DNA from: an uncultured bacterium
Lineage (GTDB): Bacteria > Bacillota > Clostridia > Christensenellales > HGM11417
NCBI GenBank assembly: GCA_905215695.1
Contig: CAJMQN010000001.1
Coordinates: forward strand, 186,001-250,000
Reading direction: 5' to 3'
DNA length: 64,000 nt
The position numbers and the translations under genes were made by a program. Below the pieces are notes generated by a model. The model saw only the letters and a program-made list of their open reading frames with translations, made no database searches and was not told the origin of the DNA. Positions 1 through 9,022 of this stretch are shown piece by piece (the first letter of the stretch is position 1; every line of letters starts with the position of its first letter).

Positions 1-3000
1 GTGTTTAACGGCGCGGGCGGGATCTTCGGCACCATCGGCACGAACGGTATCGTCAAAAATCTTGCGCTTTCCAATGCGGATTTCAATCCCGCGGCGTCCG
101 TCGGAAGCGGACTGCTTGCGAAATATCTCTTCGGGAGTGTGCAGGACGTCTATATTTCCTGCGAACTGAAGGGAAATACGATCGGCAATTCCGCGCTCGT
201 CTATGCGACCATCGGCGCAAAGGTGGAAAACGTGGTGGTGGAGCTCAACAATTCCAACACCCGTCCCCTGAATCCGCAGGGTTCCAACAATGCTGTGCTC
301 GTGGCGTATATGCCCGACGCGGTCACAACCTTTGAAAACGTCTATGCGATTTCCAATCTCGCGCTCGACGGCGAGGTTGCGGCGTTCGACGTCAATATGA
401 GCAATCAGCACCAATATGAGGAAATCGGAAAGGGCGTTATCGCCTATCTTGCCGGTTCGGAAGGAATGACTTTTTCGGACCTTTCTCCCGAAATCTGGAC
501 GATTCCGGACAACGGGAGCGTGCCCTACTTTACAAAGTCCGGTGCGCGCGCGTCCTATACCGTGCGCCACTATGTAATGGAGGCGGAAACGGGCGCCGAA
601 TGGGTGGTCCGTGACGAGGAGACCGGGTTCGGCATGGTAGGAAAGGAAGTCACCGCAACCTCGAAGAGCTATCCCGACCGTGTGTTCCGCATGGATAAGG
701 CGCCCGCGGGCAAACAGGAGGCGAACAAGGGCGTGATACTTGAGGACGGTTCTCTCGTTCTCGAGTGCTATTACCGCACCAAATGGTCGGTCACCGTTGA
801 CCGTCCCGCGGGAACGACGCAGAACGTGCCCGCCCTTGAGATGACGGGGAGTCCGGACAACGGGCACCAATTCCTCGATTGGGTCGGGGATTTTGCGGGG
901 GTGTCGAACGTATGGAAATATACGACGACCGAACTCGATTCGCCTGCGAACAACAACCGTCTGAATCTTCGCTGGATCACTCCCGATGAACTCGGTACCT
1001 TCTCTTTCTTTGAAGTAAAGGTGTTCGCGGAAGATTGGAGTACGGTGGATATTGTGCTCTACAGCCCCACAAACAGCGGGCAGAATGCGGGAGACCTCTC
1101 CATCGCGGCAAACGCGGCACGGGTCTCGAATATGCTCCGCCTGTACGACCTCGAGGGCAACCGCGTCTCGAAGGCAACGGACGGGGAATGGCTGGTCCTT
1201 CGCATGACGACTGCCGGCTATGCGGAAAATTCTCTTTTCAAAATCGGCAATCTTGCGGCAAACAGCTCCTTCTGTCTCGCGGACCCGGCGCTCAAAACGG
1301 AGACGTTCGCGCCCGAACTTGCGGTTTCGCAGTCCGAAGTTTCGCTGGCAACGGGCGGAACGGCGACCCTCTCGGCATCGGTTCTGACGGGCTGGAAGGG
1401 GGAAACCGACGATGCCGCGGTCATTCTGTGGAAGAGCTCGGCAGACGCGATTGCCTCGGTAGCGGGGGGCGTCGTCACGGCAAACGGCGCGGGGACCGCT
1501 GTGATAACGGCATACATCGAATACAACGGTATTTTACTCGAAGCGACGGTGAACGTGACGGTGACCCGGGCGGAAATCGACAGCGGAAAGGACTTCGGAG
1601 ACGTCGATCTCTCCGTCGGGACTCTGGAGGTTGACCTTGCGGCGGACCTCGGACTGACGGACTACGCGGGCGCGGAACCGACGGTTACAGCGGGAGGTAT
1701 TGACTGCCCGGCAACGCTCTCGGGCGGTGTGCTGACAGTGACCGTTGCGAATGTTCCCTACGGCGCGCAGGCAATCCGATTTGAATTTGCGGATAAAATC
1801 TATACCGCAGAAGGGCTTTTCGTCACAAAGATTTTGGCGAATGCGGAGGACATTGCAAAAATCACCGAGTATGCGGGGGGCAGGGACCCCGAAACGGATA
1901 CCTATACGGGGTATTTCGTTCTCAAGAACAATATTGACCTCGGCGCGGCGGAGATTTCCGCGCCCGTGGATACGAATGAATGGCGAAGGGACCCGGCGCG
2001 GGGGTTCGTGGGCGTTTTTGACGGCAGGGGCTACGCGATTGCGAACGGCGTCTATACCTCGGGCGGACTCTTCGGCTCGGTCAGCAAGGACGGTATCGTC
2101 AAAAATCTTTCCATTGTGAACGCGAGACTGACCGCCGCGGATTCGAACGGGAGCGGCGTCGTCGCAAGGAATGTTTTCGGCAGGCTGGAAAACATCTCCC
2201 TTTCCTGCACCTTGGAGGGAGGAAACTTTAACTCTATCGGGACAGTTGCCGCGGTTGCCGCGGGGGCAACCATCAAGGATACGGTGGTGTCCGTAACCTT
2301 TCTGAATACCCGCCCCGTGCCAAATGACAACGGTTCTCTGATTTCGTCGAACTATGACGCCGTGACGACCTATGAAAACGTCTATGTCATCACCAACCAA
2401 TCCGCAGAGGGCGCGGCGGCGGCGTTCGGCGAATCGAATTACGACGAGACAAAAATTGCCTTCGCCGGGAACGGTCTGAAGGTCTGGTTTCCCACGGCGC
2501 AGGATAAAGTTTTCGCCGGACTGTCCGAGGAAATCTGGAGCCTGCCCGAGCAGGGAATTCCCTGCTTTGCGAAAGAGGCGGGTTTCATTGCCGACTATAC
2601 GGTCAAACACTTTGTCAGGACTTCGGACAAACCGAATGAGTGGACGGTGCGCGAGACCGAGATCAGGCGGGGCGTGATCGGGAATCCCGTGACCGCGGCA
2701 GGAAAAAATTACTCGGACAGAGTTTTTGATATGAGCGCGAGCGTCGTCCCCTCGGGAAAGACGGAGGCAAATATCGGAAGTGTGACGGCGGACGGTTTGC
2801 TGACCTTAGAGTGCTACTACAAGAGCATTGCGGCAGTCATTGTTGCAAATCCGGGGACAACTGCGGCAACGCCCGTCCTCGAGATGACGGGAAATCCGCG
2901 GGACGGTTCGCTGATTTTGGACGATCTCGGTACCTTTGAAGGCGCGGAGAAAACTTGGAGACTTTCGGCGACGGCAGGAGGAGGTAATTCCCGGCTGAAT

Positions 3001-3339
3001 CTTCGCAACATTGCGCCCGAGGAGATGGAGCAGTACGCCTATTTCGAGTTTAAGCTGTATGCGGCGGACTGGAGCACGGTGGATATCATTCCCTTCGACG
3101 CGGCAAACGGGTACAATTCGGGAGATATCTCGGTGGCATCTAAAGTTGCGGCGATGGCGGATTACTTTAAAATCTACAGCGCGGACGGACAGACCCAACT
3201 CGAGCAGGCGACGGACGGCGAATGGGTGGTCCTTCGCGTGACGGCAAAGGGCAAAGCAAAGGACAATATCTTCAAGATCGGTTTGACGGCGGCGGGTTCC
3301 TTCTGCTTCGCGGAACCCAAACTCGTGCTTGCGGCATAA
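1..3339 (+). CDS. Modular surface protein with GLUG-like and BIG2 domains (5' end outside window)
   Basis: The frame is open from base 1 without a credible start, so the N-terminus and any signal peptide lie outside the window; 1112 residues are visible. Two homologous halves occupy about residues 5-430 and 685-1112. Each has a GLUG-like beta-helix stretch (GGIFGTIGTNGIVKNL; GGLFGSVSKDGIVKNL), a closing segment with 'EIW', a MucBP-like strand pair (YTVRHYV or YTVKHFV, then LECYY), and a beta-sandwich containing DWSTVDI. Between them, about residues 440-530, lies a BIG2-type Ig-like domain (ASVAGGVVTANGAGTAVITA). Such modules are known from bacterial adhesins and polysaccharide-associated surface proteins. 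No C-terminal membrane anchor is visible. The next gene follows 16 bases downstream. Its ligand cannot be read from sequence. Confidence 0.75.
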   Translation: MFNGAGGIFGTIGTNGIVKNLALSNADFNPAASVGSGLLAKYLFGSVQDVYISCELKGNTIGNSALVYATIGAKVENVVVELNNSNTRPLNPQGSNNAVLVAYMPDAVTTFENVYAISNLALDGEVAAFDVNMSNQHQYEEIGKGVIAYLAGSEGMTFSDLSPEIWTIPDNGSVPYFTKSGARASYTVRHYVMEAETGAEWVVRDEETGFGMVGKEVTATSKSYPDRVFRMDKAPAGKQEANKGVILEDGSLVLECYYRTKWSVTVDRPAGTTQNVPALEMTGSPDNGHQFLDWVGDFAGVSNVWKYTTTELDSPANNNRLNLRWITPDELGTFSFFEVKVFAEDWSTVDIVLYSPTNSGQNAGDLSIAANAARVSNMLRLYDLEGNRVSKATDGEWLVLRMTTAGYAENSLFKIGNLAANSSFCLADPALKTETFAPELAVSQSEVSLATGGTATLSASVLTGWKGETDDAAVILWKSSADAIASVAGGVVTANGAGTAVITAYIEYNGILLEATVNVTVTRAEIDSGKDFGDVDLSVGTLEVDLAADLGLTDYAGAEPTVTAGGIDCPATLSGGVLTVTVANVPYGAQAIRFEFADKIYTAEGLFVTKILANAEDIAKITEYAGGRDPETDTYTGYFVLKNNIDLGAAEISAPVDTNEWRRDPARGFVGVFDGRGYAIANGVYTSGGLFGSVSKDGIVKNLSIVNARLTAADSNGSGVVARNVFGRLENISLSCTLEGGNFNSIGTVAAVAAGATIKDTVVSVTFLNTRPVPNDNGSLISSNYDAVTTYENVYVITNQSAEGAAAAFGESNYDETKIAFAGNGLKVWFPTAQDKVFAGLSEEIWSLPEQGIPCFAKEAGFIADYTVKHFVRTSDKPNEWTVRETEIRRGVIGNPVTAAGKNYSDRVFDMSASVVPSGKTEANIGSVTADGLLTLECYYKSIAAVIVANPGTTAATPVLEMTGNPRDGSLILDDLGTFEGAEKTWRLSATAGGGNSRLNLRNIAPEEMEQYAYFEFKLYAADWSTVDIIPFDAANGYNSGDISVASKVAAMADYFKIYSADGQTQLEQATDGEWVVLRVTAKGKAKDNIFKIGLTAAGSFCFAEPKLVLAA

Positions 3340-3355
3340 CGACAAGGAGAACACA

Positions 3356-4255
3356 ATGGAACTGGGCACAACTCTGCTGCATGAAAAATTTTTGGATATT
3401 CCTGCCTCGGCGGCGCGCGCCGCCCGGGCGGGATTCCGGTATATCGACTTTGATTTGACGGGAGATTCCGGATTTTCGGGTGGAGACGAGGAAACATATT
3501 TTGTCGAACTCCGGCGCGCAGTCGAGCGCGAGGGGGTCATGGTTTCGCAGGCGCACGCGCCCTATTTAAAAAAAGTTTCCACAGACCCTTCGGAGTTTTT
3601 CGGGGAAGATTTTTTGCGACGGCAGAGGGCGGCGGTGCGCCGCGCGGCGTATCTCGGTGCACCCTATCTCGTCTATCACCCATATGTGCCCTACGGTACG
3701 GACCACCTGACTGCGCCCTATGACTACGAGCGTTTCCGCGAGCAAAACTTTGCTCGGAATCTCGAATTCTTCGGCATGCTCAAACCTCTTTTAAAGGAGT
3801 ACGGCGTGCGTGCCGCCATCGAAAATACGGTTGCCTTTGACTGGGTACGGCGGGGGTGCGCCGCCACTGTTTGCTGTACTTCGGAGGAGACGCGAAAGAT
3901 GATTCGGGAGCTTGGAGAGGAGACTTTCTGCGCCTGTTTAGACGTCGGGCACCTCAACCTCTTGAAAGGGGAATCTCCGGCGACTTATATTCAAAATCTC
4001 GGCGGGCACCTAAAGGTTCTGCATCTGCACGACAATTTCGGCGCGCAGAATGACTGGTTCGGGGAGCTTGACCGGCATTTGCCCCCCTTCTACGGATGCG
4101 TGGACTGGCTGGGCACGGTGCGCGCGCTTCGCGCTTCCGAATTTGCGGGGGTATTCAGTTTTGAGTGCACGCACTACGGTCCACCGGAATTTGCGGACGG
4201 ATTGATGGAATATCTCTTCCGCGCCGGAACATGGATGTTGGAACAGGAGAAGTAA
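3356..4255 (+). CDS. Sugar phosphate isomerase/epimerase-like TIM barrel (AP endonuclease 2 family)
   Basis: A 299-residue protein of the xylose isomerase-like TIM barrel family. Candidate metal ligands appear in the usual order: QAHAP, YHP, the Glu of AIEN, CLDVGHLN, LHLHDN and a late Glu in FECTHYG. The family includes sugar isomerases, epimerases and inosose dehydratase-like enzymes; the actual sugar is not evident. The start is the ATG 6 bases after AAGGAGA (3344-3350); an upstream in-frame start would overlap the previous gene and lacks such a site. No signal peptide, so cytoplasmic. It is the first of three tightly packed genes (MgtC-like, glycosidase), suggesting a job in processing the sugar released by the glycosidase. 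Endonuclease activity is unlikely in this context. Confidence 0.8.
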   Translation: MELGTTLLHEKFLDIPASAARAARAGFRYIDFDLTGDSGFSGGDEETYFVELRRAVEREGVMVSQAHAPYLKKVSTDPSEFFGEDFLRRQRAAVRRAAYLGAPYLVYHPYVPYGTDHLTAPYDYERFREQNFARNLEFFGMLKPLLKEYGVRAAIENTVAFDWVRRGCAATVCCTSEETRKMIRELGEETFCACLDVGHLNLLKGESPATYIQNLGGHLKVLHLHDNFGAQNDWFGELDRHLPPFYGCVDWLGTVRALRASEFAGVFSFECTHYGPPEFADGLMEYLFRAGTWMLEQEK

Positions 4256-4265
4256 GGAGTCCGCT

Positions 4266-4913
4266 TTGGAATACGTTTGTCTCATCAGAATGCTTGCCGC
4301 CGCCGTGCTCGGATTTCTCATAGGGCTTGAGAGAAAGATTCGGGTCAAAGAGGCGGGCGTCCGCACGCACGCCATGGTCTCGCTCGGCGCGGCGCTCATC
4401 ATGGAGGTGTCCAAATACGGCTTTGCAGATATGGGAGAAGCCCCGGACTACAGCCGTATCGCGGCGCAGATTGTGTCGGGAATCGGATTTCTCGGCGCGG
4501 GAATCATTATGTACAACCGCGGCGCCCTGCGGGGACTCACGACCGCGGCGGGAATCTGGACGACGGCGGGCGTGGGTATGGCTGCGGGCGCGGGCATGTA
4601 CATTCTCGCGGCGGGGGCGACCCTCATCATCGTCGCGGTGCAGTGCGTCATGCACTTGCCCTTTCGGCTCTTCACCGCAAAGACCTACCGACAGATGAAA
4701 GTGGTCTTTGTCTGTACGGAGGGAGAGGACGGCAGGGTGCGGGAACTCTTCGGCGTAAAGCGGTTCTCCAAACTCTCTATTTCGAGACAGGGGGAGGAGA
4801 CCCTTTGCACCGCGCACATTTTGACAGAAAAGTGTTTCAGCGATACCTTTGTCAGTCAGATTGTGAGGGACAATCCCTTTATCCTGTCCGTTGAGCGGAG
4901 CGACTACGAATGA
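4266..4913 (+). CDS. MgtC/SapB family membrane protein
   Basis: 215 residues with the MgtC/SapB signature: an N-terminal 'RMLAAAVLGFLIGLERK' segment, 'GVRTHAMVSLGAAL', and a glycine-rich block 'GIGFLGAGIIM' followed by 'GLTTAAGIWTTAGVG', spanning several membrane helices in the first ~140 residues. The C-terminal ~75 residues form a soluble ACT-like tail. Family members are inner-membrane proteins linked to magnesium limitation and ATP synthase control in pathogens; in most bacteria the role is unknown. The start is a TTG 7 bases after AAGGAG (4254-4259). The stop overlaps the next ATG as ATGA, so the two are translationally coupled. A membrane protein of this kind wedged between a sugar isomerase and a glycosidase is unexpected. 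Confidence 0.85.
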   Translation: MEYVCLIRMLAAAVLGFLIGLERKIRVKEAGVRTHAMVSLGAALIMEVSKYGFADMGEAPDYSRIAAQIVSGIGFLGAGIIMYNRGALRGLTTAAGIWTTAGVGMAAGAGMYILAAGATLIIVAVQCVMHLPFRLFTAKTYRQMKVVFVCTEGEDGRVRELFGVKRFSKLSISRQGEETLCTAHILTEKCFSDTFVSQIVRDNPFILSVERSDYE

Positions 4914-6937
4914 ATGATTTGAAAGAGGAACTGCGGACGGTACATAGACCCTTGACTCTTCTCCCGGAGAATCTTCCGGGGGAAGTTTTACTGCCTGAAA
5001 GAGTTCGCATCGGCGGGGGCGGAGACGAGGTGTCGGAGCGGGCGGCACAGGATTTTTGCGCGTTTTTGCGCGGCGCGGGAATAGGCGCGGAGCGCGGCGG
5101 GGAGGACGCGTTTTTTCGGCTTGTCGTTGACCCTGCGCTCCCTTCGGGAACATACGAACTTGAGGTGTCCGAGAACGGGTGCCGCATTGCCGGACAGAAT
5201 TCCCGAAAACTTGCGCAGGGCATCTATCGTGTCGAATATGAACTGCGGGAGAGGCGGGCGCGCGCGCTTTCTCTCGGGAAGAGAAAGTTTGAAATGCCTT
5301 ACTCTCCGCGCATGGTGCATTCCGCATATGGGTTGGACGACTATCCCGACGAGTATCTCTCTTTGCTGGCGCACGAGGGATATGACGCGATTCTTCTGTT
5401 CGTGAAGGGAGTGAACCAATCGGCGGGGGGTGCGCTCGACTTTAACGAACTTGTACGGCGCGCGGCGGAATATGGTATCGACGTATATGGTTACTGCTAT
5501 ATACCGAACTTTACCCACCCCGCGGAGGAGGGCGCGGCGGAGCGCTATGATGCACTGTACGGGAGCGTATTCCGGGAGTGCCCCGGGCTGAAGGGAATGG
5601 TCTTTGTGGGGGAATCGGTGGCATTTCCGAGCAGGGACGAGCGCGTTGCAAGGCGCAGGTATTTCGAGCGTCCCGCAGACAACATCCCCGAGAACAAACC
5701 GACGCCGGGCTGGTGGCCGTGCCGTGATTATCCCGAGTGGATTTCTCTCGTGCGGGACAGTATCCGGCGGTACCGGAAAGACGCGGACGTCGTGTTTTGG
5801 ACATATAATTTCGGCTGGGCGCCCGAGGCGGACCGGCTCGCGCTCATCGAGCGCCTGCCCCGGGACATCAGCTTGCTTGTGACCTTCGAGATGTTTGAAT
5901 CCTATCGCGTCGGCGGGATTTCGGAACGGGTGTCAGACTATTCCATCGCTTACGCGCCCGCAGGCTCCTACTTTAGGAGCGAGGCGGAAGCCGCCAAGCG
6001 CAGAGGAATCCGGCTTTACGCCATGACCAATACCGCCGGACGGACCTGGGATTTCGGTACGGTACCCTATTTGCCCCTGCCTTTTCAGTGGATGGAGCGT
6101 TGCAGAGCGATCAATGAGGCGCAAAGGGAGTACGCTCTCTGCGGGCTGATGGAAAGTCATCACTTCGGTGCATATCCGAACTTTGTTTCCAAACTGTGCG
6201 GACTGTGTTTTATGTCCGAAGATTCCGATGCGAATCTTCGGAGCGTACTGCGTGCGGAGTTCGGGAGGGCAGACCCCGCACTTTTCGAGGGACTGAAGAG
6301 TTGGAGCGAAGCAATTCGACTGCTTCCGCCCACCATCGAAGAGCAGTACGGACCCTGCCGGGTGGGACCGGCATATCCGCTCTGTTTGATTGTTGAGATT
6401 TCGCCCCCGGAGGAGCCGGGGGCATACTTCGGAAATCAAATTTGGTCTCCTGTCTATGGACAGTTCGAGGGCGGGCTTACGCTCGGATTTGGGGACAAGG
6501 GCACCCCTTACGCCCTGCGGCAAAATGCGGAAATCCGAATGCTTTTCCGGGCGATTTCGCTGATGAAACGGGGGGTGCGTGAAATCGCCGGCATTCGCAT
6601 GAGGGGCGAGGCGCTCGAGAGGCTTCTCAATCTCGGCAGGTATCTCGAATGTTGTTACCGCACCGTCCTGAATGTAAAACTCTTCTATCGGTGCAAGACC
6701 GCCCTCAAATTGCCGCAGAGCGGGCGAAGATTGAAGAGGACCGCCTTGCGCATCAGAAAAATTGCTCTCGCGGAGATTGAGAACGCAAAGGCGTGTATTC
6801 CGCTCCTCGAACAGGATTCTGCGCTCGGTTTCGAACCTACCATGCTGTACGCAGGGGGGAAGGAGCGAGTGTTGTGGAAAATTCGGCAGGTGGAATACAT
6901 GCTCGCAAGCGAATTGCCGTACTATATGGGAAAATAG
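4910..6937 (+). CDS. Putative glycoside hydrolase, GH20/GH67-like N-terminal domain plus TIM barrel
   Basis: 675 residues. The first ~125 match the GH20/GH67-type N-terminal domain: alpha/beta fold with 'YELEVSENGCRIAGQNS' and 'LAQGIYRVEYELRE'. A catalytic-type TIM barrel follows from about residue 130 (PRMVHSAYGLDDYPDEYLSL), with 'YGYCYIPNFTHP', 'GMVFVGESVAFPSRDERV' and 'DADVVFWTYNFGW'. The C-terminal ~150 residues are helical. The acidic residues of 'FVGESVAF' and nearby loops are candidate catalytic groups, but I cannot assign a CAZy family. No signal peptide, so it probably acts on imported oligosaccharides in the cytoplasm. It begins inside the MgtC-like stop codon and ends just before a terminator, closing the operon. 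Confidence 0.7.
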   Translation: MNDLKEELRTVHRPLTLLPENLPGEVLLPERVRIGGGGDEVSERAAQDFCAFLRGAGIGAERGGEDAFFRLVVDPALPSGTYELEVSENGCRIAGQNSRKLAQGIYRVEYELRERRARALSLGKRKFEMPYSPRMVHSAYGLDDYPDEYLSLLAHEGYDAILLFVKGVNQSAGGALDFNELVRRAAEYGIDVYGYCYIPNFTHPAEEGAAERYDALYGSVFRECPGLKGMVFVGESVAFPSRDERVARRRYFERPADNIPENKPTPGWWPCRDYPEWISLVRDSIRRYRKDADVVFWTYNFGWAPEADRLALIERLPRDISLLVTFEMFESYRVGGISERVSDYSIAYAPAGSYFRSEAEAAKRRGIRLYAMTNTAGRTWDFGTVPYLPLPFQWMERCRAINEAQREYALCGLMESHHFGAYPNFVSKLCGLCFMSEDSDANLRSVLRAEFGRADPALFEGLKSWSEAIRLLPPTIEEQYGPCRVGPAYPLCLIVEISPPEEPGAYFGNQIWSPVYGQFEGGLTLGFGDKGTPYALRQNAEIRMLFRAISLMKRGVREIAGIRMRGEALERLLNLGRYLECCYRTVLNVKLFYRCKTALKLPQSGRRLKRTALRIRKIALAEIENAKACIPLLEQDSALGFEPTMLYAGGKERVLWKIRQVEYMLASELPYYMGK

Positions 6938-6939
6938 AG

Positions 6940-6976
6940 AGAACCCGTCCGCAGGATTTGCGGGCGGGCTCTTTTA
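6940..6976 (+). terminator. Rho-independent terminator after the glycosidase operon
   Basis: The arm CCCGTCCGCA pairs with TGCGGGCGGG across a short loop and is followed by CTCTTTT. It lies immediately after the glycosidase stop and faces the converging Ig/GLUG gene. Confidence 0.8.
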
Positions 6977-9022
6977 GCTGAATTTTTTTAGATTTCGGGG
7001 TTGTTGATGAGGACAGGTCGCCCGAGCGAGGCGATTGTCCCGAAGTTCCATATTGCTGGGTCCCACCCCGCTGAAGCAAGCGCGGCAAAGAGTCCCGCGG
7101 CTTCGACAGTTTGCCCGTCTCGACCGTTCGGGTCGGAGACAGGGAGGCTGCGCGCCGTTTTTGATGAGCTGGAGGGTGGAGATTGCTCCGTTGTTTAAGA
7201 GGGTGTTGTCCTCGTTCGTTATGCGCGCCGCGTCCGGTCCCGTTGCTGCGACCTGCGTACCGAGCGCGAAATCGCCCTCGAGTTGGGACGCGCCCTGGGG
7301 CGTGTGTCCGCCTGCAATGCCGCCGACGAGGTTTTCACCCGAATAACCGCCCGCACTATAACATCTGTCAATCTGTCCGACATTGAGTCCGGCGATTCCG
7401 CCCACATGCGTCCCGCCGCCCGCGATAGAGCCGAGCGCGTAGCAGTTCGTGATATTGGGGGGCGGGGCCTGGTTGAGGTTGGTCGTTTCGCCGACGAGTC
7501 CACCCAACGCGTCCATGCTGGGAGCAAGCACTTCCGCTTTGCTCCAGCATTGATCCTCGCGCATGGTATCCAAACTTCCGAACAGCCCGCCCGCGATGCT
7601 TCCGCCCGCGGAAAGGGTGACATTGGAAGTAACATAACACCGCGTGACAAGGTCGTTTGTCGCAGGGAAGGGCGGATTCGGCGCGCTAGGAGTAAAGTCC
7701 GAGCCGCCCGCCTGACCGATGAGTCCTCCTACTTCTGTGAGTCCTTCAACGGGTGCGGTGACGCTACAGTTTTCGAGGCTCAATGACCAGCCCGCGCCGA
7801 GAATGCCGCCCACGAAGGTTCCGCCTTTGACGAAACCGTTGAAGGAACAGTTGCGAAACGCGAGATAATCACCAAACCCGACGAGTCCACCCGTGTTCCG
7901 GCTGGCGTCGCTGCCCATGACGCGCGCGTTGACCGCGCAGTTGTCGAAATAGTTGAAGTCGTCCACGCTCGAGTAATCGAGAAGATCGCCGACAAGTCCG
8001 CCGCTGTTGAAAGTAGCGTCGATAAGCACATTGTTGACCGTCGCGTCGTGGAGATAGAAATATGCCGCGTCTTCGCGGTGCGAATACCCGACGACGCCGC
8101 CCGCGTAGGAGGTCTGCGCATGGACGTTGGAATCGGATACGGTTACCTGTCCGATTTCGGTGTTTCCCGCGTAGTCGAGCAGCCGCCCGACAATGCCTGC
8201 CGAGCCGTAGGCTGCCGTAAGGTCGGAATTTGTTACGGTGACATCAGAGATACGCATGGTTGCGGTGTTGGAGATCGTCCCGACAAGCCCGCCTGCGTGA
8301 TACCCTTCGGTGCCGGTTGCTATCTGAATATTATTTAGGGTAACCCCTTCGATTTCCAAGGGTGTACGCACCGTAATAAAACCAATTGCACCGCCCGCAG
8401 AAGCGCGTTCAACGGGCACGCTGACGCCGGATACTGAGATGTCTTGCAAGAGAACAGTCGGGGTGTCTGAATAGAGCAGACCCGCGAGTCCGCCCGTGTA
8501 GAGGACGAGGTTGGGAAAATCGGCGGCGGAGAAGTTCTCGATTGTACATGCGGAGAAGCGCATCTGTCCTTCCTCATTGTGCGCGCTTCCGACGAGTCCG
8601 CCGCAGTAGCTGTATGCTACGGCGGGACCGTTGAGGGAGACACCCGATGCCCGGATATTGTCCGCGGTACCCGTCGCAAAATCGCCCGCAAGCGTACCCG
8701 CGAGTACAAATTTGGTGCCGGACCCGAAGTTCGGGAAGGTCATCGCGACCTGGGAGGCGTTGAGGTTTCGGAAGGTTCCGAGGGAGGAGAACGCCGTAAA
8801 TGCGCCCGCATACAGCGCGCCGAGCGCGTCCGAGGGATTGGGCGCGACGGTGACGTTTTGAAGGTTGATGTCTGAAATGGTCGCACTCCGCGCCCGCCCG
8901 ACGAGCGCGACATAGCCGACCCAGCGGTTGGAATCCGCCGTCGGGGTCAGCGAGAGATTGGAAACGGTGCTTCCGCCTGCCCGCCCTTGGAGTGTTCCGG
9001 TGAAGATGTGTCTGCCTGTCAA
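6974..9022 (-). CDS. GLUG-repeat beta-helix region of a frame-broken surface protein (C-terminal segment)
   Basis: This frame encodes about 25 GLUG-type beta-helix turns, recognisable as repeats of GG(L/I)(V/A)G followed by 'NC' or 'DV.V..S', e.g. TGGLVGFGDYLAFRNCSFNG and VGGIAGLNVGQIDRCY. GLUG repeats are known from large secreted or surface proteins, including adhesins. The first residues of the frame (TGRHIFTGTLQGR) continue directly the end of the next segment (NGWKPIGNYDASYYGAG), so the two are one gene with a 1-base loss near 9023-9025. At its end the frame degenerates after 'LIKNGAQPP'. The alternative frame gives a natural ending (AIWNFGTIASLGRPVLINN) stopping at 6988-6990, implying a 1-base gain in the GGG run at 7142-7144. 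No membrane anchor is visible. Confidence 0.7.
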   Translation of the reverse strand: MTGRHIFTGTLQGRAGGSTVSNLSLTPTADSNRWVGYVALVGRARSATISDINLQNVTVAPNPSDALGALYAGAFTAFSSLGTFRNLNASQVAMTFPNFGSGTKFVLAGTLAGDFATGTADNIRASGVSLNGPAVAYSYCGGLVGSAHNEEGQMRFSACTIENFSAADFPNLVLYTGGLAGLLYSDTPTVLLQDISVSGVSVPVERASAGGAIGFITVRTPLEIEGVTLNNIQIATGTEGYHAGGLVGTISNTATMRISDVTVTNSDLTAAYGSAGIVGRLLDYAGNTEIGQVTVSDSNVHAQTSYAGGVVGYSHREDAAYFYLHDATVNNVLIDATFNSGGLVGDLLDYSSVDDFNYFDNCAVNARVMGSDASRNTGGLVGFGDYLAFRNCSFNGFVKGGTFVGGILGAGWSLSLENCSVTAPVEGLTEVGGLIGQAGGSDFTPSAPNPPFPATNDLVTRCYVTSNVTLSAGGSIAGGLFGSLDTMREDQCWSKAEVLAPSMDALGGLVGETTNLNQAPPPNITNCYALGSIAGGGTHVGGIAGLNVGQIDRCYSAGGYSGENLVGGIAGGHTPQGASQLEGDFALGTQVAATGPDAARITNEDNTLLNNGAISTLQLIKNGAQPPCLRPERSRRANCRSRGTLCRACFSGVGPSNMELRDNRLARATCPHQQPRNLKKFS

